A stretch of 37,147 nucleotides of DNA. Source: Pseudomonadota bacterium. Its GTDB lineage: Bacteria; Myxococcota_A; Polyangia; Haliangiales; Haliangiaceae. Every line of letters begins with the position of its first letter. The stretch's first letter is position 1. A program made the translations under genes and the position numbers. This document shows, one piece after another, positions 18,601 to 24,831 of this stretch. The DNA is taken from the NCBI GenBank assembly GCA_022360315.1, contig JAKSDA010000134.1, forward strand, positions 1 to 37,147, in the 5' to 3' direction. The notes under the pieces were generated by a model. The model was not told the DNA's origin. It did no database searches and was given only the letters and a program-made list of their open reading frames with translations.

Positions 18601-19668
18601 GCCCCGGCGTCCCGACAGATGTGCCAGCGTGCCGCCGCTCGCCTCGACAAGCTCTTTGATGTCCCCGAACTGGGTTTCGACAGTGAAGAAGAGATGCGCC
18701 ATGGGTCGGCGTTCAGCGGAGGCGCGGGCCGCGGTTGCGACCACTTGGGGGGCGACCTCGGTGTGGCCCGACTGTGGCGAGTTTTCCGCGTGGAAGAGGG
18801 CGGACGCCAGTGCGCGGCGCAGCTCCGCGGCGTCGTAAAAACGATGATCCATCGGTTTGGCCAGGCAGCGCATCAGCACTGCTTCGAGCTTCTCTGGCAC
18901 TGGCCTGAAACGCGAGGGCCGCGGCGGTCGACGGTTGAGATGGGCTTGATACAGCTCAGCCCGAGTGCCGGAGAACGGCGTCTGGCCGGTGAGCATCTGG
19001 TAGAACACCACCCCGAGTGAATAGATATCCGAGCGGGTGTCGATCTGTGGGCCCCCCTCACACTGTTCCGGGGACAGATAAGTGGCGGTACCGAGGACAA
19101 ATTCATTCAGCGCCTGGTTGCCCAGGCTGTCTGCTCCGGGCCTGCGAACCAGGCCGAAGTCGACCAATTTGGCCACGGGCGGTTCGGTCTGGGTAAACAC
19201 GTTGTCCGGTTTGAGATCGCAGTGACAGAAGCCGGCTCGGTGTACGGCCGCGACCGCGTCGCATATGGCCAGGGCCAAGGGGCCGAACTCGCCGACGTCG
19301 AGACCGTGGGCACGGCTGGCGACGAGGCGGTCCAGTGGCGACCATGGCACGTATTCCATGACCACGTAAGGAGTGCCGGTGGCGACGGTTCCGGACTGGT
19401 AGACAGCGGGTACTGCTGGCGGCCCGATGGCTTGTAGTGCCGCGATCTCTCGGCGCAGTTGCAGTGCGCTCAGCGAAGTGTCGTCGCGGGCGAGTTTTAT
19501 TGCCACTCGCTCATTTGTATTCTCACGCCGGCCAGCCAAAACGACTCCAAAACCGCCTTCACCGATGGTGTCTTCCACCACGCAACCGGGGATCGATGGA
19601 ATTGGGTCACCTGTGCTGACCGCATCGACAGCGGCGGTTGCAAGGCTTCGTGCGCATCTACGCTCCAC
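15676..19668 (-). CDS. Ser/Thr kinase - cyclase-like - AAA ATPase - TPR fusion
   Basis: The 1330-residue protein is built like the large PknK-type regulators common in myxobacteria. The kinase domain (about 28-290) has 'GEGGFG', lysine 58 in 'VAIK', 'HCDLKPDN' (149-156) and 'DFG' (170-172). The usual HRD arginine is cysteine 150, making it a non-RD kinase. Residues 325-440 look like a degenerate class III cyclase domain, with 'LFFTVETQFGD' and 'DPPGVLLSRAALDLA'. An ATPase module follows with 'EPGHGKS' (505-511) and Walker B 'LCLVIDDAQ' (631-639). The last 450 residues are TPR-like helices. The start is GTG with a weak ribosome site. It is the first gene of a three-kinase operon. Confidence 0.9.
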   Translation of the reverse strand: MERRCARSLATAAVDAVSTGDPIPSIPGCVVEDTIGEGGFGVVLAGRRENTNERVAIKLARDDTSLSALQLRREIAALQAIGPPAVPAVYQSGTVATGTPYVVMEYVPWSPLDRLVASRAHGLDVGEFGPLALAICDAVAAVHRAGFCHCDLKPDNVFTQTEPPVAKLVDFGLVRRPGADSLGNQALNEFVLGTATYLSPEQCEGGPQIDTRSDIYSLGVVFYQMLTGQTPFSGTRAELYQAHLNRRPPRPSRFRPVPEKLEAVLMRCLAKPMDHRFYDAAELRRALASALFHAENSPQSGHTEVAPQVVATAARASAERRPMAHLFFTVETQFGDIKELVEASGGTLAHLSGRRGCAVFDPDGGKEPITRPLRAARSLTLNGLCQRVVIDIGSVELRRRQNRPRRYRSPLFRRADRFPRASDPPGVLLSRAALDLARARNDEPELIRDGLWYLGRSTEPVTSITCLPTGSHELIGRRDVLDKLLTRARDAAKDRKTTLTAVIAEPGHGKSHLATALLGELTATLEEAQIIDICPPEPVAGNVAEVQRALLLRAMNLPATIDSDGIRERFVALLGYDLAEQVWPAVAYALGLVARDAPELRRLAAVPGGLHDALVRAVGSALRSLASQRALCLVIDDAQFLDEATLDALEYATRMGTDLPLWVCVLARPSFEDMRPEWGQSCARSDIFHLEPLGRDDAATLCRHLLLPAENVPSAAIDSLVERTRGIPLLLVELIRGLKRERLIRRHERGDMWFVATDELDKLPDLPLVEWLTQRELSSLPEDLANHARMLALLGADFDRDEVEAIMEEIDRMGLSEALPLPTDGFLRRLVATRLLVRHRDDRLRFRHALVRDSIAAAVPRAMAEQIHRAAYRYYRSTGSVTDKKDDTRLARLALHAAESGLREEACSLYLTLAQRAADGQAYLLSEQLFSRVLDLVADAEVASRYAASKGRGAMRYRLGRYQDSLADLDAAGSLAPSLGCEAEIHVLLDEATVLDWTNDYRKSEQRIHVARELAEYFSSPLIEARLLLGTGRSHLRFGRVADACEALQAASNAAEVLDDEGYETLVISLLLLTYVLPLTGRIEDTERAFERLLRLCEERDDRMHLAVALLNRRVLRIARGEIEQAVQDGLRGIELGRDLGVAEVEYIGEFNLGELLYLSGDFDAARPHVERAVELESRRPSGAGRPMAELLMARLLAFEGKYAPARAIVDRLETQQNRARSDGHTEALFLPSEQLLFAMVDLVDRDADDSEWQKLRLLSKRAAVEQERIEVIEMHGLWLMQRGRYEEAARAFAEAVAASHEMPNAMGDRLNRHLACPADATPPAIHHNH

Positions 19669-19713
19669 CTGTATCGAGGAATTCGGTTAGCGTGCGGGTT
19701 TCTTGATACCGGC

Positions 19714-19725
19714 CATGCCGGCATG
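19714..19725. promoter_or_regulatory. 12-bp perfect palindrome, possible operator
   Basis: CATGCCGGCATG is a perfect palindrome in the gap between the divergent kinase operon and cytochrome gene, 46 bases upstream of the kinase start. Its position fits a repressor or activator site, but no regulator is identified. Confidence 0.35.
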
Positions 19726-19755
19726 ATTCGGCACATCCACCGCCAAGCCCCCTGC

Positions 19756-19798
19756 CGACCGCACCGATTTTGCACGGTATGGGAGTGGGGTGCGGTCG
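19756..19798. repeat. 10-bp inverted repeat in divergent promoter region
   Basis: CGACCGCACC (19756-19765) and its exact complement GGTGCGGTCG (19789-19798) flank a 23-base loop between the divergent kinase operon and the cytochrome gene. It could form a hairpin in the leader of the cytochrome transcript or be a regulator site. Confidence 0.45.
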
Positions 19799-19880
19799 AA
19801 TCGGGGCCACTCGCTCGCCGCCGGGCGACCCGGTGTCCAACCGCGTTGCAGCTCGTGACGATTCAATGTAGAGCAGTACG

Positions 19881-20336
19881 ATGAAGGACGCCATCGTCGT
19901 CGTGTTACTGGTCCTGTCGTTGGGCGCCAACGGCTGGTTGTGGCATCGCCAGAATTCGGCTGAACAACCGCCCGAGCTAGCCCTCGAGATGTCTTACTTG
20001 CAGCGTTTCGTCCACAAGCTATCCCTCGCCGTTGGGGCTCGCAACCCCGACCTTGCCGGCTTCTACCTCCACGAGCTCGAAGAGACCACGGAGGCGATCC
20101 AGGAGGACATCCCTACCTACGAGGGCCACCGGATCGCAGAACTGATCGGCGCGATGTTCATGCCGCAGCTGGAAGCGGTCGACGCCGCGGTCAAGGACAG
20201 GGATTGGGACCGCGGTAGCGAGCTCATTCAGTCGATGACGGCGGCATGCAACAGCTGCCACCAGGCCACAGCTCATGGCTTCATCGTCATCGCGGTCGGA
20301 ACCAGCAACCCGTTTAATCAGAAGTTCCGGAAATAA
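19881..20336 (+). CDS. membrane-anchored c-type cytochrome
   Basis: The 151-residue protein starts with an uncleaved-looking hydrophobic segment ('IVVVLLVLSLGANGWLW') that would anchor it to the inner membrane with the rest in the periplasm. One haem c site is present near the C terminus, 'CNSCHQ'. The helical body before it and the late position of the haem motif recall class II (cytochrome c') proteins. It probably carries electrons or binds small gases; the partner is unknown. The coding end overlaps the end of the convergent WbqC-like gene by 23 bases. The gene is divergent from the kinase operon and has only a weak ribosome site. Confidence 0.8.
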   Translation: MKDAIVVVLLVLSLGANGWLWHRQNSAEQPPELALEMSYLQRFVHKLSLAVGARNPDLAGFYLHELEETTEAIQEDIPTYEGHRIAELIGAMFMPQLEAVDAAVKDRDWDRGSELIQSMTAACNSCHQATAHGFIVIAVGTSNPFNQKFRK

Positions 20337-21015
20337 TGCGCCGAGAATCGGCGCCACAGTTGAAGAGAAGGTCAATGGTCGACAGGTTTGCAATGAACGG
20401 CTCAGCTGGCGTCTGTGGGTATTCTGGACACTGGTAGTCCTGGAATTCCAGACCAATCCCCTCCTTGTCGAATCGCTCGCAGTCCAGGTAATCGCGGCCG
20501 TGAACACCGGAAAGATACCGATTGGCCCCGGTTTTGCGGCAGATATCGAGTACGAGATCAGTCGCGCGTCCCTCGATGCCGATCTCGCTGGCTACTTTGA
20601 CCGGTGTCGAAATATCTAGCCATTTGAGGATGAGTCGGGTTAGCTCGAGGTTGAGCTGCCACAGCCAGTCCCAACGACGCTGGTATACAGCGTGAAGCTC
20701 CTCGGCGTAGACGTCAAAATATGGTGTTTTGCGGTAGGCGAGCTCGATGGTTCGCCAGTGCTTGCGAGTCCACGGCGTCGAGTTTTCGATCGCGGTTTCG
20801 CGGATCGATTGAGTGAACTTGCCCCTGGTCAAAACCGGCACGGTGAGCCAACCCCAGCTCTTGCCGTTCTTGATTCGATTTCGGTGGATCCAGCCGAAGC
20901 GGCCGCGTTTGACAAACTGTGTGTTGTCCACGACGATAAATAGATCGGCCCGGGCGATCTTGGCAAAAAAGCCGGGATAGGGCAGGTAGTTGGGCTGGTG
21001 ACCAGTCACTAACAC
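20314..21015 (-). CDS. WbqC-like family protein
   Basis: The 233-residue product opens with 'LVTGHQPNYLPYPGFF', the hallmark of the WbqC family, followed by 'DLFIVVDNTQF' and 'NRIKNGKSWGWLTVPV'. These conserved blocks and the length fit. WbqC proteins are found in surface-polysaccharide and natural-product loci and their reaction is not well defined. I start at GTG 21015, 19 bases after the phosphatase stop; GAGG lies 11 bases upstream, a little far. An ATG at 21084 would overlap the upstream gene by 50 bases. It appears to form a two-gene operon with the phosphatase. Confidence 0.82.
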   Translation of the reverse strand: MLVTGHQPNYLPYPGFFAKIARADLFIVVDNTQFVKRGRFGWIHRNRIKNGKSWGWLTVPVLTRGKFTQSIRETAIENSTPWTRKHWRTIELAYRKTPYFDVYAEELHAVYQRRWDWLWQLNLELTRLILKWLDISTPVKVASEIGIEGRATDLVLDICRKTGANRYLSGVHGRDYLDCERFDKEGIGLEFQDYQCPEYPQTPAEPFIANLSTIDLLFNCGADSRRIISGTSD

Positions 21016-21034
21016 GGACCCGCTCGCCTCCCCA

Positions 21035-22039
21035 TTACCGGGTCCCCGGATAGTCTTGCCGATGCCGTGAGACCGGGTCCGCATGCCAGAGCACGCGGGT
21101 TTGCACAGGACTCCATTCGTATCCCGCCCCATCTTCGAGGATGAGGGCGACACCCGACTGGCTGCCGCCCATACCGACATCGATGCAGATCAGCTTGCCG
21201 CCGTGGCGCTGCGCGATCGATCCCGACCGGCAGCCGGGAATGTTGCCGGTTGGTGTATGCCCCACAACCATGCGCTGGACACCCAGCAGCTCCAGCGAGC
21301 GCGAGAGTTGCTGCTGCCTCCGGGTATGGCTGTCCAGGACGAGCTGGCGATTCCACAGAGGGCCGCTGCTCGCATGGAAGATGCCGTTGGGATCCTGCGC
21401 CGAATGCCACGCCTGCTGCGCGGCCTGATTCAGTCCCTCGATGCCCAACCGGGCCCATTGCGGAGCGATGCCCGCGTGGCAAAACACGCAGTCGCCGGCG
21501 ATGGCAGCGACCGGCAGCGTGCGAATAACCCGGCCGATGGAACCGTTCGACGCGAGCTCTCGCCGGAGTGCATCGCGACCGGGTGCATGGTGAAGTTTCC
21601 AGTGGTTGAGTCGCAGTTCTAGGAGCAGGCTTTGAGCGCTGGGCGGAAAGTCGCTCTCGAGTTGCCGGCGCGCTTGCTCCACCTGCCCGGGCCAGGCCTG
21701 TCGCTGCTCCTCGGTGGCAAACCACAGAAATTCTTCAGCTGTACACCATCGCTCATCGCCAAGTGCGGCCATCACCTCGTGGTTGCCGAGCAACATGGTG
21801 ACCCGACCACCGTGCTTTTCGGCCTGGACTTTCAACTGCAGCAGAAGCTCGATCGAAGCGCACGCGCCTCCGCCACGATCGAATATGTCCCCGACCTGGA
21901 TCAGATGCACGCGTCCTGCAATCCACTGATCGCTGCGATCGATGATCCCCGTACCGCGCAGTATGTCGCGCAGAATGGCAAGGGCACCATTCAGATCACC
22001 GATAGCTACAACGCGATCGAAGTCGGAATCGGCCGACAC
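21035..22039 (-). CDS. calcineurin-like metallophosphatase
   Basis: The 334-residue protein has the metal motifs of the phosphoprotein phosphatase fold in order: 'GDLNG' (14-18, normally GD-HG), 'GDIFDRG', 'GNHEVM', 'FCHAG' and 'VVGHTP'. The first motif has asparagine where the family normally has a metal-ligating histidine. The enzyme would hydrolyse phosphoesters in the cytoplasm; the substrate is unknown. The reading frame extends upstream to 22498, but that part lies on top of the divergent flavoprotein gene and is rejected. The GTG at 22039 has GGAG only two bases upstream, so the exact start is uncertain; the family motif begins soon after it. Confidence 0.82.
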   Translation of the reverse strand: MSADSDFDRVVAIGDLNGALAILRDILRGTGIIDRSDQWIAGRVHLIQVGDIFDRGGGACASIELLLQLKVQAEKHGGRVTMLLGNHEVMAALGDERWCTAEEFLWFATEEQRQAWPGQVEQARRQLESDFPPSAQSLLLELRLNHWKLHHAPGRDALRRELASNGSIGRVIRTLPVAAIAGDCVFCHAGIAPQWARLGIEGLNQAAQQAWHSAQDPNGIFHASSGPLWNRQLVLDSHTRRQQQLSRSLELLGVQRMVVGHTPTGNIPGCRSGSIAQRHGGKLICIDVGMGGSQSGVALILEDGAGYEWSPVQTRVLWHADPVSRHRQDYPGTR

Positions 22040-22162
22040 AGCTCCAGTGTACCGCGCCGGCGACCGGCCGTCGTCGCTATCGTACTGCAGACCATAAGTT
22101 GCCGGGTAGAAGCGCGATTGTGGTAGATCAGGTAACCAAGAAGATTTCGCAACAGGAGCACC

Positions 22163-23539
22163 ATGATCAAGTTCGATGCCATCATTATCGGTGCTGGCCA
22201 GTCTGGCCCGGCACTGGCCGGCCGAATGAACCAGAAAGGCTGGAAAGTCGCTCTCATCGAGCGACGCCGCTTCGGCGGCACTTGCGTCAATGACGGTTGT
22301 ATCCCGACCAAGACGCTGGTCGCGAGCGCCCGCGCAGCCTACATGGCCCGGCGCGCAGCGGACTTTGGTGTCGTCATCGACGGCGATATCCAAATTGACA
22401 TGAAACGGGTGAAGGCCCGCAAGGACGAGATCGTGAACGGTTCCTTGCAGAGCCTCGACAAGTGGATCACCGGAATGGAGCACGTTACCGTGTTCCACGG
22501 CCAGGCCCGCTTGGAGCGGCCCACTGTCGTTCGGGTCGGCGACGATTTACTCTCCAGCGAACGGATTTTCCTCAACGTGGGCGGTCGAGCCTCGGTTCCC
22601 CCCATCGCGGGGCTCGACCGGGTTTCCTACTTGACCAACTCCAGCATGATGGACGTCGACTTTCTGCCCGAGCACCTCATTATCGTCGGAGGGGGCTACA
22701 TCGGCCTCGAATTCGGACAGATGTATCGCCGCTTTGGCAGTGAGGTCACCATCCTGCAGCGTGCCGCGCGGCTGTTGCCGCGCGAGGACGACGATGTGTG
22801 CGGCACGATATGGGAGATCCTCACCGGCGAAGGACTGACGATTCACCTTGCAGCCAGTGCCAGGGTTGTCGAGAAACGCGGTGAAAAAATCGTGGTAAAG
22901 CTGGACGGTGTTGAGGGCGTGGACGAGGTCGTGGGTAGTCACCTGCTTTTGGCCGCGGGTCGAACCCCCAACACCGAAGACCTCGGCCTCGACGCCGCTG
23001 GTGTCGAGACCGATGCACGCGGGTTCATAAAGGTCGACGACCAGCTGCGCAGCAATGTTACGGGGATCTGGGCGATGGGCGATTGCAATGGCAAGGGCGC
23101 CTTTACTCACACTTCGTGGAACGACTACGAGATCGTCGCCGCCAACCTCTTCGACCACGACCCCCGCAAGGTCAGCGACCGAATTCTCTGCTACGGTCTG
23201 TTTGTCGATCCACCGCTAGGGCGAATCGGTATGACCGAAAAGCAAGTGCGTGAGTCGGGGCGAAAGGCGCTTGTCGGCAAGCGCCCGATGACCCGGGTTG
23301 GGCGAGCCAAAGAGCGAAGCGAGACCCAGGGGTTTATCAAGATCATGGTCGACGCCGATACCCGGGAAATCCTCGGCGCGGCGATCGTGGGAGTCAACGG
23401 CGACGAAGTGGTCCACCTGCTGCTCGACGTGATGTACGCCAGAGCGCCCTACACGGTGATCTCGCGTGCCGTCCACATCCACCCCACCGTGGCCGAACTC
23501 GTCCCCACCGTGCTACAAGATCTGAGGCCGCTCGACTAG
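22163..23539 (+). CDS. FAD pyridine nucleotide-disulfide oxidoreductase, mercuric reductase-like
   Basis: The 458-residue flavoprotein belongs to class I pyridine nucleotide-disulfide oxidoreductases. It shows the FAD motif 'IIIGAGQSGPALAG' (7-20), the redox-active cysteines 41 and 46 in 'GGTCVNDGCIPTK', the NAD(P) motif 'IVGGGYIGLEFGQ', the FAD 'GIWAMGDCNG' and the dimer-interface 'HIHPTVAE' with the catalytic His-Glu pair. Such proteins are often labelled mercuric reductase. The C-terminal vicinal cysteines and the N-terminal HMA domain of true MerA are missing, and no mer genes are nearby, so another disulfide or quinone substrate is more likely. AGGAG precedes the ATG by six bases. It is divergent from the phosphatase gene. 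Confidence 0.9.
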   Translation: MIKFDAIIIGAGQSGPALAGRMNQKGWKVALIERRRFGGTCVNDGCIPTKTLVASARAAYMARRAADFGVVIDGDIQIDMKRVKARKDEIVNGSLQSLDKWITGMEHVTVFHGQARLERPTVVRVGDDLLSSERIFLNVGGRASVPPIAGLDRVSYLTNSSMMDVDFLPEHLIIVGGGYIGLEFGQMYRRFGSEVTILQRAARLLPREDDDVCGTIWEILTGEGLTIHLAASARVVEKRGEKIVVKLDGVEGVDEVVGSHLLLAAGRTPNTEDLGLDAAGVETDARGFIKVDDQLRSNVTGIWAMGDCNGKGAFTHTSWNDYEIVAANLFDHDPRKVSDRILCYGLFVDPPLGRIGMTEKQVRESGRKALVGKRPMTRVGRAKERSETQGFIKIMVDADTREILGAAIVGVNGDEVVHLLLDVMYARAPYTVISRAVHIHPTVAELVPTVLQDLRPLD

Positions 23540-23834
23540 CCCGGATCCCAGCGACACCTCGACCACCTGTAGCTCCGATCGGACCCCGGCGGATTTAATC
23601 CCCATGCTCTGCTCCCGGGCATACATAATTTGATGACATAAATATAGTTATCTGTTTTTGCTGATAATTGGTTATCAATATATATTTTAAATATTGAATT
23701 TGTATTTCACAGTGCAATGCAGCCAAGATGTTGCACATCCAGGCTAATTGCACCATAAAACAACGGCTTCTTGACCAAACAAGGGAAGATCCGCGACATC
23801 GACGAGCTTTTCTTACCGTAGGGAGAGATTGAAG
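23540..23834. other. AT-rich intergenic island
   Basis: Roughly 23625-23765 is strikingly AT-rich in an otherwise GC-rich window. It contains GATAA-TTGG-TTATC (23663-23676) and TCAATAT/ATATTGA with a nine-base loop (23675-23697). No convincing gene lies here; a minus-strand frame (23595-23855) has no family features. It directly precedes a truncated nucleotidyltransferase gene, which suggests foreign DNA or a scar. Confidence 0.6.
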
Positions 23835-24212
23835 ATGATATTGAACCACGAACAATCCGGACGGCGTTCGCAGGTCGCTCTGGGTGAAGCCGAAATCGAG
23901 TTCATTGTGGTTGGTGGTGCCGCGGCGGTGCTACAGGGCGCCCCAATCACCACGCAGGATCTAGATATCGTCCACCAACGGACGCCTGACAACATTGCCC
24001 GCTTGGTTGCACTTTTGGACGACCTCGATGCCTTCTTTCGCCCAACCCTGAGCGGCCGTTACATCCGTCCCACGTCGGAGCATCTAGCAGGAACGGGGCA
24101 CGTGAACCTCACAACAAAGTTTGAGCCGCTCCTTTCAGTCCGCTATTCGATTCAGAATCCGCCGCGAATGTCAAGGACGGCCGGGGTGGAATCGGAAGAG
24201 CGTGCGTACTGA
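23835..24212 (+). pseudogene. truncated nucleotidyltransferase (AbiEii/MNT-like) remnant
   Basis: The 125-residue product has the core of a small nucleotidyltransferase of the kind used in toxin-antitoxin and abortive-infection systems: 'FIVVGGAAAVLQGAP' followed by 'TTQDLDIV' (the G-G and D-x-D catalytic elements) and 'RTPDNIARLVALL'. It matches up to 'HVNLTTKF', where relatives continue with a 'G-LDLLG' strand bearing the third acidic residue and then C-terminal helices. Here the frame turns into unrelated sequence and stops. The N terminus before the core is also unusual. AGGGAG stands before the ATG. No partner antitoxin gene is adjacent. A degraded gene is the best reading. Confidence 0.55.
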
Positions 24213-24280
24213 ACCAGGCTCGTTTCATTCAGATTGAGGCATCGTTTGACCGCTCGACGGTGGAACGGCACAATCAGACC

Positions 24281-24694
24281 ATGGTCGACTACGTGGCCAC
24301 ATTCAAGGAGAGCTTTTCACGCGTGAGCGGTGAGGCGCGGCAGAAGGAATTTCTCGATAGCTTCTACGATCGGTTCATCGCGGCCGACGAAGAAGTTGCA
24401 GCCGCGTTTCGCGAAACCGACATGAAGCATCAGAAACAGATGCTTCAGGAGTCGCTCGCAGAGATGATGGACTTCTCCGTCACCCACAAGAGCAATCCGT
24501 ATCTTCTGACTCTCGCACGTATTCACGGCGCTCGTGGCCGGGATATCTCGCCACATATGTTCGACCTGTGGCTCGAGAGCCTGATCGCTTCGGTTCGAGA
24601 GGTCGACCCGGAGTGCAACGACAACGTCGAACTGTCCTGGCGTCTCGTCATGGCACCGGGAATCGAGTTCATGAAGTTCTACCGCAACCGGTAA
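24281..24694 (+). CDS. single-domain globin-like protein
   Basis: The 137-residue protein follows the globin helix pattern: 'FKESFSRVS' (A helix), 'FLDSFYDRFI' with a B10-type tyrosine, 'FRETDMKHQKQML' (C-E helices), then 'LARIHGARGRDISP', where the histidine fits the proximal F8 ligand, and the G/H helices 'LIASVREVD' and 'WRLVMAPGIEFMKF'. Bacterial globins of this size bind haem and handle oxygen or nitric oxide. There is no reductase domain. The ATG at 24281 fits the family start; a GTG at 24260 adds seven residues, and neither has a clear ribosome site. It is convergent with the acetyl-CoA hydrolase gene. Confidence 0.72.
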   Translation: MVDYVATFKESFSRVSGEARQKEFLDSFYDRFIAADEEVAAAFRETDMKHQKQMLQESLAEMMDFSVTHKSNPYLLTLARIHGARGRDISPHMFDLWLESLIASVREVDPECNDNVELSWRLVMAPGIEFMKFYRNR

Positions 24695-24777
24695 GGCCGG
24701 GCCGCTGACGCGGTAATGGCCTGGCCGGGGATACACGGCGGTTTGTGAGGGGAGTCGGTAGTGTGGACAATCTGTGG

Positions 24778-24823
24778 TGGCCTGTCGGTGATTTGCTCGT
24801 CGCCAGTGCGCTGCGACAGGCCA
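24778..24823. terminator. candidate bidirectional hairpin between convergent genes
   Basis: A perfect 10-bp inverted repeat (TGGCCTGTCG / CGACAGGCCA) with a 26-base loop lies in the 137 bases between the globin and the convergent acetyl-CoA hydrolase gene. There is no T tract. Position suits a shared transcription end. Confidence 0.4.
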
Positions 24824-24831
24824 ATCGACGA

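Noticed and set aside
22040..22498. N-terminal extension of the phosphatase
   Set aside because: The extension lies on top of the first 336 bases of the divergent flavoprotein gene, which has a clear ribosome site and FAD motif there.
22163..23539. True mercuric reductase (merA)
   Set aside because: The C-terminal cysteine pair and the HMA domain are missing, and no other mer genes lie nearby.
23595..23855. 86-residue minus-strand frame in the AT-rich island
   Set aside because: No ribosome site, no conserved pattern and erratic composition; open by chance in AT-rich DNA.
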